A stretch of DNA of 25,705 nucleotides from an uncultured Duncaniella sp. (lineage in GTDB: Bacteria > Bacteroidota > Bacteroidia > Bacteroidales > Muribaculaceae). Every line of letters starts with the position of its first letter. Position 1 is the stretch's first letter. The stretch spans positions 1-25,705 of the forward strand of contig CAJUCI010000033.1 of the NCBI GenBank assembly GCA_910584825.1, written 5' to 3'. Below are positions 1 through 7,707 of the stretch, piece by piece. Both the position numbers and the translations under genes were made by a program. The notes beneath the pieces were generated by a model. It was not told the DNA's origin. It did not search any database and saw nothing but the letters and a program-made list of their open reading frames with translations.

Positions 1-70
1 CGCAATAAACTTTGGCCTTCAAAATTATTTATCCCCAATATTTTTCTACTGACCCATTAGTCGGCAAAGG

Positions 71-1231
71 TCAGTGAGCCTTTTGCTTTGGCTGTACCGA
101 CAATGCCGTTACATTTTTATCTTTAGGATGTGTGTTTTTGTAGTTGATGAGTATTGCGTTGATGGTAAGATATAGCGCATCGTTAATAGGCTTGATATCA
201 TCGGTAGCTTGGTTGAGGGTTCGCAGACGATGAACCATAAGGTTACGCACGTTATATATACTATAGGCTAAAGATGTATGTGTTTTGTGCTTTTTTCTTA
301 AAAGCAACTGGTTGCAGTCTTCAAACAGTTTGTGGAAGGGCAGATTGCTTTTTGTGTTGTAATCAATGCCGGCATACTCGAATACTTTAGCAATACGGTC
401 TTTTTCATTGGTTTCTGACAGTTGTTTGTCGAAATCGCGCATACCTCCGTTTTCTTGCTCAATGCTATTGATGATATGATGCAGTATGTCGAGCAAGACG
501 CGGTCCATCATCACTTCAAGAACCTGGTAGAGCAGGAAGAAGCGCATCAATTCGCTACTTTCATCCAAAACCCTTTGATGATAATTCTCTAGATAAGGAT
601 TTACAAGTTGGCCGGTGCCGTTTATGAGAGCCGGTGATATGGCCTGTATTATTATATTTGAGCCAAAAGTGTCCGGTAATTCCAAAGCTCCTTCTTTATG
701 ATACATCGACGACGAGCGTATATGTAGGTCGAGATTTGCGAAATAAGGCAAGTAGTAGCTGAAATTAAGCGTATCGCCCGCATATTCTTTATCCATGACG
801 CAGAACAGCAGGTTCTGGTGCCACGTTTCGGAGCCGTATACCTTTTTACACCAAAGCATCACACCTTCCAAGAAGGAACAATCATGTTCCACAATCAGTT
901 GCCCGACGCCACAATCATTCAGAAGATAGAGATGAAGTATATAGGCATATTCCGCTATATGTTCGTGTTTGCGGATTGTTTCATCTTCGGTGAATAGAGT
1001 CAATAGTGATACGGCCCAGCCCAATAATTCAGATGAGCCATCGCTTTTCTTTCGTAGCGTGTAGGAGTTCGACTCCTTGAGTTCGCCGCGATACAGAATG
1101 TTGATATGATAGGCGTCAGGCCTGTTTTCGAAAGGCTTGCCGTTATAGTTGTCGTTGAAATGATAAGGGACTTTGCAGTTACATTCATCTGAAATGAATG
1201 ACTTTGTCTCACGATTGTATGTCCAACTCAT
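71..1231 (-). CDS. HEPN-motif protein, partner of the DUF262-like gene
   Basis: I recognise no named family for this 386-residue protein. The C-terminal third is helical and contains YNVRNLMVH, with R329 and H334 forming the R-N-x-x-x-H (RX4H) signature of HEPN ribonuclease domains. It is preceded by helices around residues 230-310 (LYQVLEVMMDRVLLDILHH), as expected for a HEPN four-helix bundle. The first 200 or so residues are mixed alpha/beta with no known motif. There is no signal peptide or membrane segment. Its ATG overlaps the stop of the upstream DUF262-like gene as ATGA, so the two are almost certainly translationally coupled and work together. HEPN domains are common RNA-cutting effectors in toxin-antitoxin and phage-defence systems (family knowledge), so an RNase effector role is inferred. 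It could instead be a non-catalytic HEPN domain used for binding. The gene is AT-rich compared with the core genes further on. Confidence 0.7.
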   Translation of the reverse strand: MSWTYNRETKSFISDECNCKVPYHFNDNYNGKPFENRPDAYHINILYRGELKESNSYTLRKKSDGSSELLGWAVSLLTLFTEDETIRKHEHIAEYAYILHLYLLNDCGVGQLIVEHDCSFLEGVMLWCKKVYGSETWHQNLLFCVMDKEYAGDTLNFSYYLPYFANLDLHIRSSSMYHKEGALELPDTFGSNIIIQAISPALINGTGQLVNPYLENYHQRVLDESSELMRFFLLYQVLEVMMDRVLLDILHHIINSIEQENGGMRDFDKQLSETNEKDRIAKVFEYAGIDYNTKSNLPFHKLFEDCNQLLLRKKHKTHTSLAYSIYNVRNLMVHRLRTLNQATDDIKPINDALYLTINAILINYKNTHPKDKNVTALSVQPKQKAH

Positions 1232-2472
1232 TTGTTTGCTCTGTAAGATTCAAATCCGGCGTTAAGTGATTTGTATAAGTTGCAGAACTGGTCGCTTCGA
1301 GGATTCAACAGAGCTCTAAAGAAGCGAAAATGGAACTGACGCTGGGCAATGCCGATTTTCTTTTCCTCTTTAAGCATGTCGTTAATCCCGAGATATAGAA
1401 GCATGGTCTCGTCTATTGTGCGTCCAAGGTCAATCCGATCAATTATCCCGCTGAAGTCATTGAGACTGTTAACATCAGTAATTGCTTCGTTTTTAATAAT
1501 ATAACCTACAGCTGCATAGAATCCGGTGATGGTTTGAGATTTAGCAAAAATCTGGGGTAAGTTTTTGCCATAAGGGTTCTTGATGCGGTAGTATTCGAGA
1601 TTATCGTTGTTGTTATTGAACAGTGGTTCACCACTTTCACAGTCTTTTGCCTCAGGATACTGCCAGTGTTCTGTCAGGCTATCTATTCTATTTACAAAGA
1701 CATTATATATTTTCATCAGTCCAATGAAAATGTCTTCATTGTCATGATTCTCCTTTGACAGGTTTTCAAGGTTACTGATGTCATCGAGGAGACTGATACG
1801 GTCTATCTGGTGAGGCGACTCGTTGAGATATGAAATGAAACCTTCGACTATATCGTCGAATTGATACTGTCCGATTCGAGTGATGCTTTCCTGGTCCGTT
1901 TGTCTAAAAATTTGTATGCCGTCAATTTCGCGGGCGTAACAGTCGGAATACAGTATTTCTATTTGGTGGCGCAACGACATTTGTGTTTGGCCAGTGTTGA
2001 GTGTCAACATTCTATAAAGAATGCCTATGCGGTCTATTCCCAAATAGATTTCAACTCTGATGCTGTTTCTAAGAAATGCCTGACGCTTCCCGTCGTCTGT
2101 AAACGAATCGTCTACATCCATCAGGCTGAGCGTTCGTTGCAGGCCGTCAAGAATCACCAAATTGTCCTGATTGTAGAGTTCTAATATTTCATCGTTTCTC
2201 AAGCTGTCAAATTCTTCTAGATTATGCTTTTTCGCAAATTCAGCGACGCGCCCGCCGGTAAACGCCAACACGATAGGCGGTATGGTACATCCACGCTGCA
2301 GATCGTCGCGCAGCAGCGAGTATACCGTTTTCGATCTATTTACACGTTTGCGCTGAAACTCGTTTTTATCCACTATCTGACGTGCGACACTCAGGTATTC
2401 ATCGATTGTCATTTCAATCAATATGTTTAAAGACCTGATACGACGGTCATAGATTTTAGAAATAATATCCAT
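1228..2472 (-). CDS. DUF262/DGQHR (ParB superfamily)-like protein
   Basis: This 414-residue protein carries VILDGLQRTLSL around residues 106-117. That matches the DGQQR/DGQHR signature of DUF262 (GmrSD N-domain), DndB/DGQHR and other ParB-superfamily proteins, with L in place of the usual first Q. A second match is LNTGQTQMSLRHQIE at about 158-172, which resembles the F-x-x-x-N-x-x-G-x-x-L-S motif of DUF262. An early RDDLQRGCTIPPIVLAF (about 55-71) fits the first strand of the fold. In this superfamily the core can bind or hydrolyse nucleotides, and members occur in type IV restriction and phosphorothioate-linked systems (family knowledge). The rest of the protein is unassigned. It is the first gene of a two-gene operon and overlaps the HEPN gene by 4 bp. 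A good promoter lies about 80 bp upstream. A sensor or regulator role for the HEPN partner is inference. Confidence 0.65.
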   Translation of the reverse strand: MDIISKIYDRRIRSLNILIEMTIDEYLSVARQIVDKNEFQRKRVNRSKTVYSLLRDDLQRGCTIPPIVLAFTGGRVAEFAKKHNLEEFDSLRNDEILELYNQDNLVILDGLQRTLSLMDVDDSFTDDGKRQAFLRNSIRVEIYLGIDRIGILYRMLTLNTGQTQMSLRHQIEILYSDCYAREIDGIQIFRQTDQESITRIGQYQFDDIVEGFISYLNESPHQIDRISLLDDISNLENLSKENHDNEDIFIGLMKIYNVFVNRIDSLTEHWQYPEAKDCESGEPLFNNNNDNLEYYRIKNPYGKNLPQIFAKSQTITGFYAAVGYIIKNEAITDVNSLNDFSGIIDRIDLGRTIDETMLLYLGINDMLKEEKKIGIAQRQFHFRFFRALLNPRSDQFCNLYKSLNAGFESYRANK

Positions 2473-2554
2473 ATCGGTAACAAAAAAATAGTGGTAAAGC
2501 GGGCGCGATGCGTTGTTATGTAAGGTTTTTGCCTCGCCCGACGATTAATTAACG

Positions 2555-2586
2555 CAAAGATAAATAAACTCACGCAACTATGCAAA
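2555..2586 (-). promoter_or_regulatory. Promoter of the DUF262-HEPN operon
   Basis: On the minus strand a TTTG (2583-2586) is followed after 20 nt by TATCTTTG (2555-2562). This matches the Bacteroidota primary sigma consensus TTTG-N19-21-TAnnTTTG. Transcription would start near 2548, giving a leader of about 75 nt to the ATG at 2472. No other promoter-like site is seen between the two genes of the operon. Confidence 0.6.
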
Positions 2587-2820
2587 TATTCGAGCACCGT
2601 GGAAAGGACAACAAAAGCAATCTGCCATCTCTGGGACGAAATAGCCATGTTAAAACCATATGGTTATAAATTTTACGGCTGACTTTTATTCCAAAATCCT
2701 TTCACAGTATCAGTAAAAAAAGTGCTGTTTAAGCCGTTGTTTTGGAGGGAATAAATCCTTAAGAAAACAAATTTCAGTTGAAAACAAGTTTATATCAGAA
2801 CAAGTCCCGTCTTCGTGGCA
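2587..2820. other. Intergenic stretch without recognised gene
   Basis: This AT-rich spacer lies between the Mrr-type gene (ends at 2821) and the promoter of the next operon. Short open frames here have no initiation context or recognisable product. I see no convincing hairpin terminator, repeat or RNA gene. Confidence 0.5.
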
Positions 2821-3741
2821 TTATTCAACAAAGAAATCAAGGTCTAATTTCTTAAGTTCATATGTGGTTTTTATATCAACACCTACATTATATTCTATCA
2901 TTAAATGGGCTAACTTATCACCGTCGATTTTAGCAATCTTTACGTTGGCGGGATTATACTCAATCGCCTCCTTGGTAAACGTTGATGTGGTAATGAAGAC
3001 TCCTTTTCTACCACTTTGTCCTGCCAGTGCACCGACAAAGCTTTGCAATTCCTTTCTGCCTACATTATTGCCGCCGGCCCATCTTTTAGCCTGAATGTGG
3101 ATTACGTCCAGCCCCAGTTTATCTTCACCGATTATACCGTCTATTCCTCCGTCCCCGGAACGTCCTGTCACCTCGCCGTGACCATAGCCCATGGCTTCCA
3201 ATAGCGATATGACCAACCGCTCGAAAAATGCAGGCGACATCTCCATGACTTTTTGTAATATGTCATCGGCAAGATTCTGATTTATGAGCGTGTATTGCTC
3301 CTCCAATATCTCGTCAGGAGTTTGAACCACAACCTCACTCACCTCCGGCTTACCCACTTTATCTGACACCTCCTCATTATTGGTATTCTTCTTGCTCGAT
3401 TTCTTAGTATAGAATTCAACAAATTGAGGGATTGTGAACAGATAATCCAAATCGACCTTTTTATTATGGTTGTTTAGCACATCCCTACCAGCTTTAGAAA
3501 GCATATAATTCCCTCGGGAAACCGTGGTAAGAAGTCCGGCCTTTTCAAGGTAGCATTTTGCCCAACCCGTCCTATTCTTAATTACCGTCTGACTACCTTT
3601 TTTCAAGCGTGCTGCCCGCTCATCCGCCGTCAGAGAAAACATATCGGAAATCATCTCGGTACATTGGTCCAACGATAGAATATCATTAGTGCTTAACACT
3701 TTAAGAAGAGGATGCATCACTTCATCAAAAGTCGGAATCAT
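2821..3741 (-). CDS. Mrr-type restriction endonuclease
   Basis: The protein is 306 residues from the ATG at 3741. The N-terminal Mrr_N winged-helix domain (about residues 1-100) opens with MIPTFDEVMHPLLKVL, the usual start of the family. An acidic and lysine-rich linker (about 110-150) leads to the Mrr_cat domain. There the PD-(D/E)xK site is complete: E174 in FFERLV, D201 in GDGGID, and Q217-A-K219. Mrr-like enzymes cut modified or foreign DNA (family knowledge). A longer reading from a TTG at 3786 is rejected because that codon lies inside the -7 box TAACTTTG (3784-3791). Being next to the DUF262-HEPN pair, the gene suggests a defence cluster. No methyltransferase or specificity subunit is visible, so a stand-alone type IV-like role is the likeliest. 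Confidence 0.88.
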   Translation of the reverse strand: MIPTFDEVMHPLLKVLSTNDILSLDQCTEMISDMFSLTADERAARLKKGSQTVIKNRTGWAKCYLEKAGLLTTVSRGNYMLSKAGRDVLNNHNKKVDLDYLFTIPQFVEFYTKKSSKKNTNNEEVSDKVGKPEVSEVVVQTPDEILEEQYTLINQNLADDILQKVMEMSPAFFERLVISLLEAMGYGHGEVTGRSGDGGIDGIIGEDKLGLDVIHIQAKRWAGGNNVGRKELQSFVGALAGQSGRKGVFITTSTFTKEAIEYNPANVKIAKIDGDKLAHLMIEYNVGVDIKTTYELKKLDLDFFVE

Positions 3742-3783
3742 ATAGCGTGTGAGGTTTATGTATGGTATCTGATAGAATAAGCG

Positions 3784-3791
3784 CAAAGTTA
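3784..3791 (-). promoter_or_regulatory. -7 box for the Mrr-type gene
   Basis: TAACTTTG on the minus strand matches TAnnTTTG. No clear -33 TTG is found at the expected distance. Initiation near 3777 would leave a leader of about 36 nt before the ATG at 3741, which supports that start codon. Confidence 0.45.
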
Positions 3792-3890
3792 AGGAAATTA
3801 TTATAATATAACGTGAACCCTATATAAGAATTCACGTTAAAACAGCTTTTAGAGGTTATTTAAAACAACCCCCATAAGTCCAATCACTCT

Positions 3891-4679
3891 CTAAATGATA
3901 TTATAACGACACAAAGCATTGTAGATGCCGTTGTCATCAATATTATCAGTTATGTAATCAGCGGCTTTTTTCAGCACTTCGTTTGCATTTCCCATCGCGA
4001 TGCCTATACCTGATTGTTTAATGATGGACAAATCGTTTCCTCCGTCTCCGAATGCCATAGTCTCCGATATGTCAAAACCTTGATAAGCGGCAATCTCCCT
4101 GAGTCCTTTGGCTTTACTCACACCTTTGGCTGTAAAATCCGCGAAATCGGGACACCATCTACCCGACTCTATTCCCTGCAGCGTGTTTAATATCTCCGAC
4201 TCCTGCTGTTCATTTATAAAGGGGGTGAGCTGGAGTATTCTCTGAGTCAACACATCGTCAACAGGCAGTTCACGCTCAATATCCGGCACATTCAACAGGT
4301 TACCTACATGCCTTACTTTCTGAGGGTCAGATGCGGTGTTATACATCGTGAGGCTTTTTTCACCGACCACCATACAGGGGAAAAACCATTCACGGGATTT
4401 TTCTAAGACGTACATGACTTCATCTTTAGGAATCGGATTACACGAAATCACGTTATCCCCTATAAAACAGTACGCCCCATTGGTCGTGATATAGCCATCA
4501 ATCAGATGCTCTATCTGCCCAAGATTGTTAATCAGGGCATATGGTCGGCCGGTAGAAATATATATTTCCACGCCGTTGGCTTTTGCTGCCTCTAACGCCG
4601 CGACAGTTGATGCCGGGATGGTATGGGTCTTGAAGCTGACGAGGGTGCCGTCTATATCAAAAAACAGTGCTTTAATCAT
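3891..4679 (-). CDS. Cof-type HAD-IIB phosphatase
   Basis: This is a 262-residue HAD hydrolase starting MIKALFFDIDGTL. The DxD nucleophile pair D8/D10 is motif I, ISTGRPY is motif II, and FGDGGNDLSIIKQSG near residue 210 is motif IV. The cap lies between motifs II and III (C2B/Cof type). These enzymes remove phosphate from small cytoplasmic metabolites such as sugar phosphates or FMN-like compounds; the substrate cannot be read from sequence. An in-frame ATG 13 codons upstream (4718) would overlap the pncB stop as ATGA and add MNLRNNLSTSKYK. I prefer the inner start because HAD-IIB proteins begin just before the DxD strand, but the overlap makes the longer form possible. The gene follows pncB on the same strand and is probably co-transcribed with it. 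Confidence 0.88.
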   Translation of the reverse strand: MIKALFFDIDGTLVSFKTHTIPASTVAALEAAKANGVEIYISTGRPYALINNLGQIEHLIDGYITTNGAYCFIGDNVISCNPIPKDEVMYVLEKSREWFFPCMVVGEKSLTMYNTASDPQKVRHVGNLLNVPDIERELPVDDVLTQRILQLTPFINEQQESEILNTLQGIESGRWCPDFADFTAKGVSKAKGLREIAAYQGFDISETMAFGDGGNDLSIIKQSGIGIAMGNANEVLKKAADYITDNIDDNGIYNALCRYNII

Positions 4680-4714
4680 CTTATATTTAGAGGTTGAAAG
4701 ATTATTCCTTAAAT

Positions 4715-5929
4715 TCATAATTCGCTGTCCGTCAGATGAAGTGCCTCAAGAAATCTGCGCACTGTCGCCTTGTCGCCTGAATATTTGCCTTTGTCCTCAC
4801 TCAGCTTACATGTACTGCAATAGAACGGCCATGATTCGGTAATCTTCACATCGACAAGTTTGATGACTATATTCCTGGGCCTGACGCCATCGAAATCATT
4901 TGTAAAATGAGTGCCGATGCCAAACGACGGTATGCACCTGTCTTCGGCATATCTCTGAATCTCGATTGCGCTATCGACATTCAGCCCGTTACTGAACACA
5001 ATCTGCTTGGTGCGCGGATCAATGTTAAGGCTCCTGTATTTTTCGACAATGAGATCGAGTTCGCGGAAATTATCGCCGCTGTCTACTCTCAGACCCTTGA
5101 ACATGTTGGCATAATCCTCCGAGAAATTCAGGCTGAAAATCCTCCAGCCATACGTGTCGTAAAGGAATGTGCCTAACGCGCCTCTATATGTCGCCGCCCA
5201 TGTTTTCATGGCAAGATAATTTGCCATCTGCGGACCATACATTCCGGCAATAGCGCATATCAGCTCGTGGGCCATCGTGCCTATCGGTACAAGATTATAT
5301 TTCATGGCGAAATATACATTGCTTGTGCCGATGAATCTTCCGGGGCCCGACATCGAGTCCTGACAATCTTTCATTGCCCTGACCGCAGTGTCCTGAGCCT
5401 GAAATGATGCACGGCGTCGGGTGCCGAAATCGCTGAACGTACACCCCGCCTCAATCATTCTTCGCGCCTTGTCATGCGACTTTCGATAATACGCCTCGTA
5501 GTCGAGCTTGTCTACATCGCCGGTCATAATATAATACAGCTCCGAGATGATTGCGAGGACTTTAACTTCGAGAAGTATAGTGTCGCTCCAACAGCCTTCA
5601 AACTCTACGTCAAGGTGTCCGGCATCATCCTGGTTTATCCTTACCCATCTGCTGTCATAACGGAATCCTTTGAGATAGCTGCAAAACCATGCGGGGATAT
5701 AACGGCATCTCTTACGGATAAAAGCGATTTCCTCATCGGTGATTATCACGTTTTCAAGCATCTGCACCTGACGACGCAGCTCATCGGCAAACCCCTCGGG
5801 ATAGACCGTATTATCCCGGTCATTAAACTTGTAACGGACCTGTGTACGTGGGAAATTCTCAATCACCGCACAGCACATTGTGAACTTATACAAGTCATCA
5901 TCCGTAAAATGTCGTATTATCTGACGCAT
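4715..5929 (-). CDS. pncB: Nicotinate phosphoribosyltransferase
   Basis: This 404-residue enzyme of the Preiss-Handler NAD salvage pathway converts nicotinate and PRPP to nicotinate mononucleotide in the cytoplasm, with ATP hydrolysis. The N-terminal FTDDDLYKFTM is typical of the family. FGTRRR (168-173) binds the substrate phosphate. GTMAHE contains H221, the residue phosphorylated in characterised homologues. RVDSGD (281-286) and FSNGLNVD (312-319) are the later barrel motifs. Length is close to that of E. coli PncB. The C-terminal CSTCKLSEDKGKYSGD is a lysine- and cysteine-containing tail. The stop overlaps a possible start of the HAD gene. No TAnnTTTG box was found in the 177 bp upstream, so its promoter is unidentified. 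Confidence 0.95.
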   Translation of the reverse strand: MRQIIRHFTDDDLYKFTMCCAVIENFPRTQVRYKFNDRDNTVYPEGFADELRRQVQMLENVIITDEEIAFIRKRCRYIPAWFCSYLKGFRYDSRWVRINQDDAGHLDVEFEGCWSDTILLEVKVLAIISELYYIMTGDVDKLDYEAYYRKSHDKARRMIEAGCTFSDFGTRRRASFQAQDTAVRAMKDCQDSMSGPGRFIGTSNVYFAMKYNLVPIGTMAHELICAIAGMYGPQMANYLAMKTWAATYRGALGTFLYDTYGWRIFSLNFSEDYANMFKGLRVDSGDNFRELDLIVEKYRSLNIDPRTKQIVFSNGLNVDSAIEIQRYAEDRCIPSFGIGTHFTNDFDGVRPRNIVIKLVDVKITESWPFYCSTCKLSEDKGKYSGDKATVRRFLEALHLTDSEL

Positions 5930-5991
5930 GATAATCTATTTTTGGAAATTATCGAATTAAGAATAAACTTTAAACTCTATACATATAACAA

Positions 5992-6013
5992 CGGCAATCG
6001 ACTACGGTTGCCG
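5992..6013 (-). terminator. Hairpin downstream of the Lrp gene
   Basis: CGGCAATCG pairs with CGGTTGCCG across a 4-nt ACTA loop (9 bp with one G-T pair). It lies about 95 bp past the Lrp-family stop and before pncB. On the minus strand it is followed by TTGTTAT, only weakly U-rich, so it may be a terminator or a leader structure of pncB. Confidence 0.35.
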
Positions 6014-6106
6014 CCAATTCTATGAGTTATAGTATAAAAACGATAAGACTACTAAAGTCCATTCAGTCATACCGACTCAACATGGTGTCTTATAGAATAA
6101 ACAGCC

Positions 6107-6577
6107 TCAAGCATCGTGCTTGATGTTGAGCACGGTGGTATGCTTTAACTCACTGAGCACAAATGAGCTTTGCATTTTCACGATACCTTCGACTTTTGTG
6201 AGTTTTTCCACTACAAACCGATTGTAATCGTCGAGGTCTTTGAGCACGATTTTCAATAGAAAATCATAAAAACCGCCTATGCAATAGCACTCAACAACCT
6301 CATCGATTCCCGAGATGTCCTCGCGAAACCGATTGATATGCTCCTCGTCATGCACCGCAAGCGACACATTGCAGAATATCACGAGCGGGAGGCCCACCTT
6401 CTTGTTGTCGACCAAGGCCGTATAACCCTTAATTACCCCCTCCTTCTCAAGCCGACGTATGCGCTCATACACCGGGGTCTTGGATATGTGCAGCTCGTCA
6501 CACAGCTCTTTGGTGTTGGCCTTGGCGTCACGCTGCAGGGCCTTGAGAAGTCTTATGTCAGTCTCGTCGAGTTTCAT
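6107..6577 (-). CDS. Lrp/AsnC family transcriptional regulator
   Basis: This is a 156-residue one-domain-pair regulator. The N-terminal winged helix-turn-helix (about residues 6-55) includes LLKALQRDAKANTKELCDEL and ISKTPVYERIRRLEKEGVI. The C-terminal RAM/AsnC ligand-binding domain (about 65-150) has the usual V-V-E-C-Y-x-I-G-G-x-Y-D-F pattern (VECYCIGGFYDFLLKI). Such proteins form dimers to octamers and sense amino acids (family knowledge). It is transcribed away from an EamA exporter with 155 bp between the starts, a common arrangement in which the regulator controls the exporter. The effector is not readable. A -7 box TAATTTTG lies at 6649-6656. Confidence 0.93.
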   Translation of the reverse strand: MKLDETDIRLLKALQRDAKANTKELCDELHISKTPVYERIRRLEKEGVIKGYTALVDNKKVGLPLVIFCNVSLAVHDEEHINRFREDISGIDEVVECYCIGGFYDFLLKIVLKDLDDYNRFVVEKLTKVEGIVKMQSSFVLSELKHTTVLNIKHDA

Positions 6578-6617
6578 TTGCCGTAATTTTTCCTGTTTTC
6601 ACTATGCCACACCCCAC

Positions 6618-6630
6618 GATTCAAGGAATC
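6618..6630. promoter_or_regulatory. Candidate operator, inverted repeat GATTC-N3-GAATC
   Basis: A perfect 5-bp inverted repeat with a 3-bp spacer lies between the Lrp start and its -7 box. Lrp/AsnC sites are often short degenerate palindromes, so autoregulation here is possible, but such a short dyad can arise by chance. Confidence 0.25.
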
Positions 6631-6648
6631 AAAGGTGGTATCAGAACG

Positions 6649-6656
6649 CAAAATTA
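6649..6656 (-). promoter_or_regulatory. -7 box for the Lrp-family gene
   Basis: TAATTTTG on the minus strand fits TAnnTTTG, about 72 bp upstream of the ATG at 6577. No clear -33 element at the normal spacing. Confidence 0.35.
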
Positions 6657-6707
6657 GGAATTTTCGCTCAATTTCGATACATACTCAGGAAATTTATCCA
6701 CATGCAG

Positions 6708-6715
6708 TAACTTTG
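6708..6715 (+). promoter_or_regulatory. -7 box for the EamA exporter gene
   Basis: TAACTTTG fits TAnnTTTG exactly and lies 17 bp before the ATG at 6733, giving a leader of only about 10 nt. No -33 TTG is seen 19-21 bp upstream, which would fit an activator-dependent promoter. Confidence 0.45.
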
Positions 6716-6732
6716 CACAAACTTTTACGACT

Positions 6733-7653
6733 ATGTCAACTCAATGTGATTCATCCCATGCCACCTTCTTACCTCGGCCCACATTTGCAGGGCAAAACAC
6801 TGCCTATCATCTGCTTGCATTATTGACTGTAGGCATTTGGGGCATCACATTTGTGTCGACCAAGTTGCTTATAGGCCAGGGGCTGTCGCCGACCGAGATT
6901 TTCCTGCTGCGCTTTGCCATAGCCTATGTGTGTCTGCTCACGGTGTCGCACGGCAAATGGCGCGCCGACTCGCTGCGTGACGAAGCCCTGATGCTCGTTG
7001 CGGGTCTCAGCGGCGGTTCGCTATACTTCATAACCGAAAACACTGCCCTCGGCATAACCTTTGCCTCCAACGTCTCGCTGCTCATATGCACCGCCCCGCT
7101 GTTCACCATGCTGTTCGGCCACATGTTCTGCGGTATGCCGGTCAGACGCGGAATGCTTACCGGCTCGATGCTCGCGCTGTGCGGAGTCGGGCTTGTAGTG
7201 TTCAACGGAGCCGTATCGTGGGGAATAAATCCGCTCGGCGACCTGCTCACAGTCGTTGCCGCGATGCTGTGGGCCACCTACTGCCTTGTGCTCAAGAGCG
7301 TAGGCTCGCGCTACCAGTCGCTGTTCGTTACGCGCAAGGTGTTCTTTTACGGCGTAATGTCGGCCTTGATGATTTATCCGTTCACGTCGCCCGACTTCGA
7401 CCCGGCTATACTCTTGCGCCCCGTAGTGTACGGCAACCTGATTTTTCTCGGCGTGGGTGCATCCATGATGTGCTATCTGATGTGGAGCATGGTGGTCAAG
7501 AAGCTCGGCGCGGAAAAGACGGCCAACTATATCTACTGTATCCCGCTCGTGACCATAATCTCCTCGGTGATATTTCTCGACGAACCGGTGACTTTGATAA
7601 CACTTCTCGGCACGGCATTCATAATCGGCGGCGTATATCTTGCCGAAAGATAA
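6733..7653 (+). CDS. EamA/DMT superfamily exporter
   Basis: This 306-residue integral inner-membrane protein has about ten hydrophobic helices in two EamA repeats (about residues 27-150 and 160-302). Features of the family include TVGIWGITFVSTKLL in helix 1, a conserved E near FLLRFAIAY, ALGITFASNVSLL at the end of the first repeat, and PLVTIISSVIFLDEPVT in the second. Members export amino acids, purines or other metabolites by an ion-coupled mechanism; the substrate is unknown here. An Lrp/AsnC-type neighbour transcribed divergently points to an amino acid or related compound (inference). This is the first clearly GC-richer gene of the window. Confidence 0.9.
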   Translation: MSTQCDSSHATFLPRPTFAGQNTAYHLLALLTVGIWGITFVSTKLLIGQGLSPTEIFLLRFAIAYVCLLTVSHGKWRADSLRDEALMLVAGLSGGSLYFITENTALGITFASNVSLLICTAPLFTMLFGHMFCGMPVRRGMLTGSMLALCGVGLVVFNGAVSWGINPLGDLLTVVAAMLWATYCLVLKSVGSRYQSLFVTRKVFFYGVMSALMIYPFTSPDFDPAILLRPVVYGNLIFLGVGASMMCYLMWSMVVKKLGAEKTANYIYCIPLVTIISSVIFLDEPVTLITLLGTAFIIGGVYLAER

Positions 7654-7665
7654 GAGGATAATTCG

Positions 7666-7673
7666 TATCTTTG
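7666..7673 (+). promoter_or_regulatory. -7 box for the GH43 gene
   Basis: TATCTTTG fits TAnnTTTG and lies 34 bp before the ATG at 7708. A TTG at 7640-7642 is 23 bp upstream, slightly long for the -33 element. This suggests the glycosidase is transcribed separately from the exporter. Confidence 0.45.
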
Positions 7674-7707
7674 CAGGAGTGAATTACCGCTAATCTAAAA
7701 ATATGCC

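Noticed and set aside
2427..2648. 73-codon minus-strand frame upstream of the DUF262-like gene
   Set aside because: It spans the likely promoter at 2555-2586 and overlaps the start of the real gene; no recognisable protein features.
5474..6025. 183-codon plus-strand frame over pncB 5' half and its upstream region
   Set aside because: Runs antisense to conserved PncB motifs and reads across the hairpin at 5992-6013; no protein-like features.
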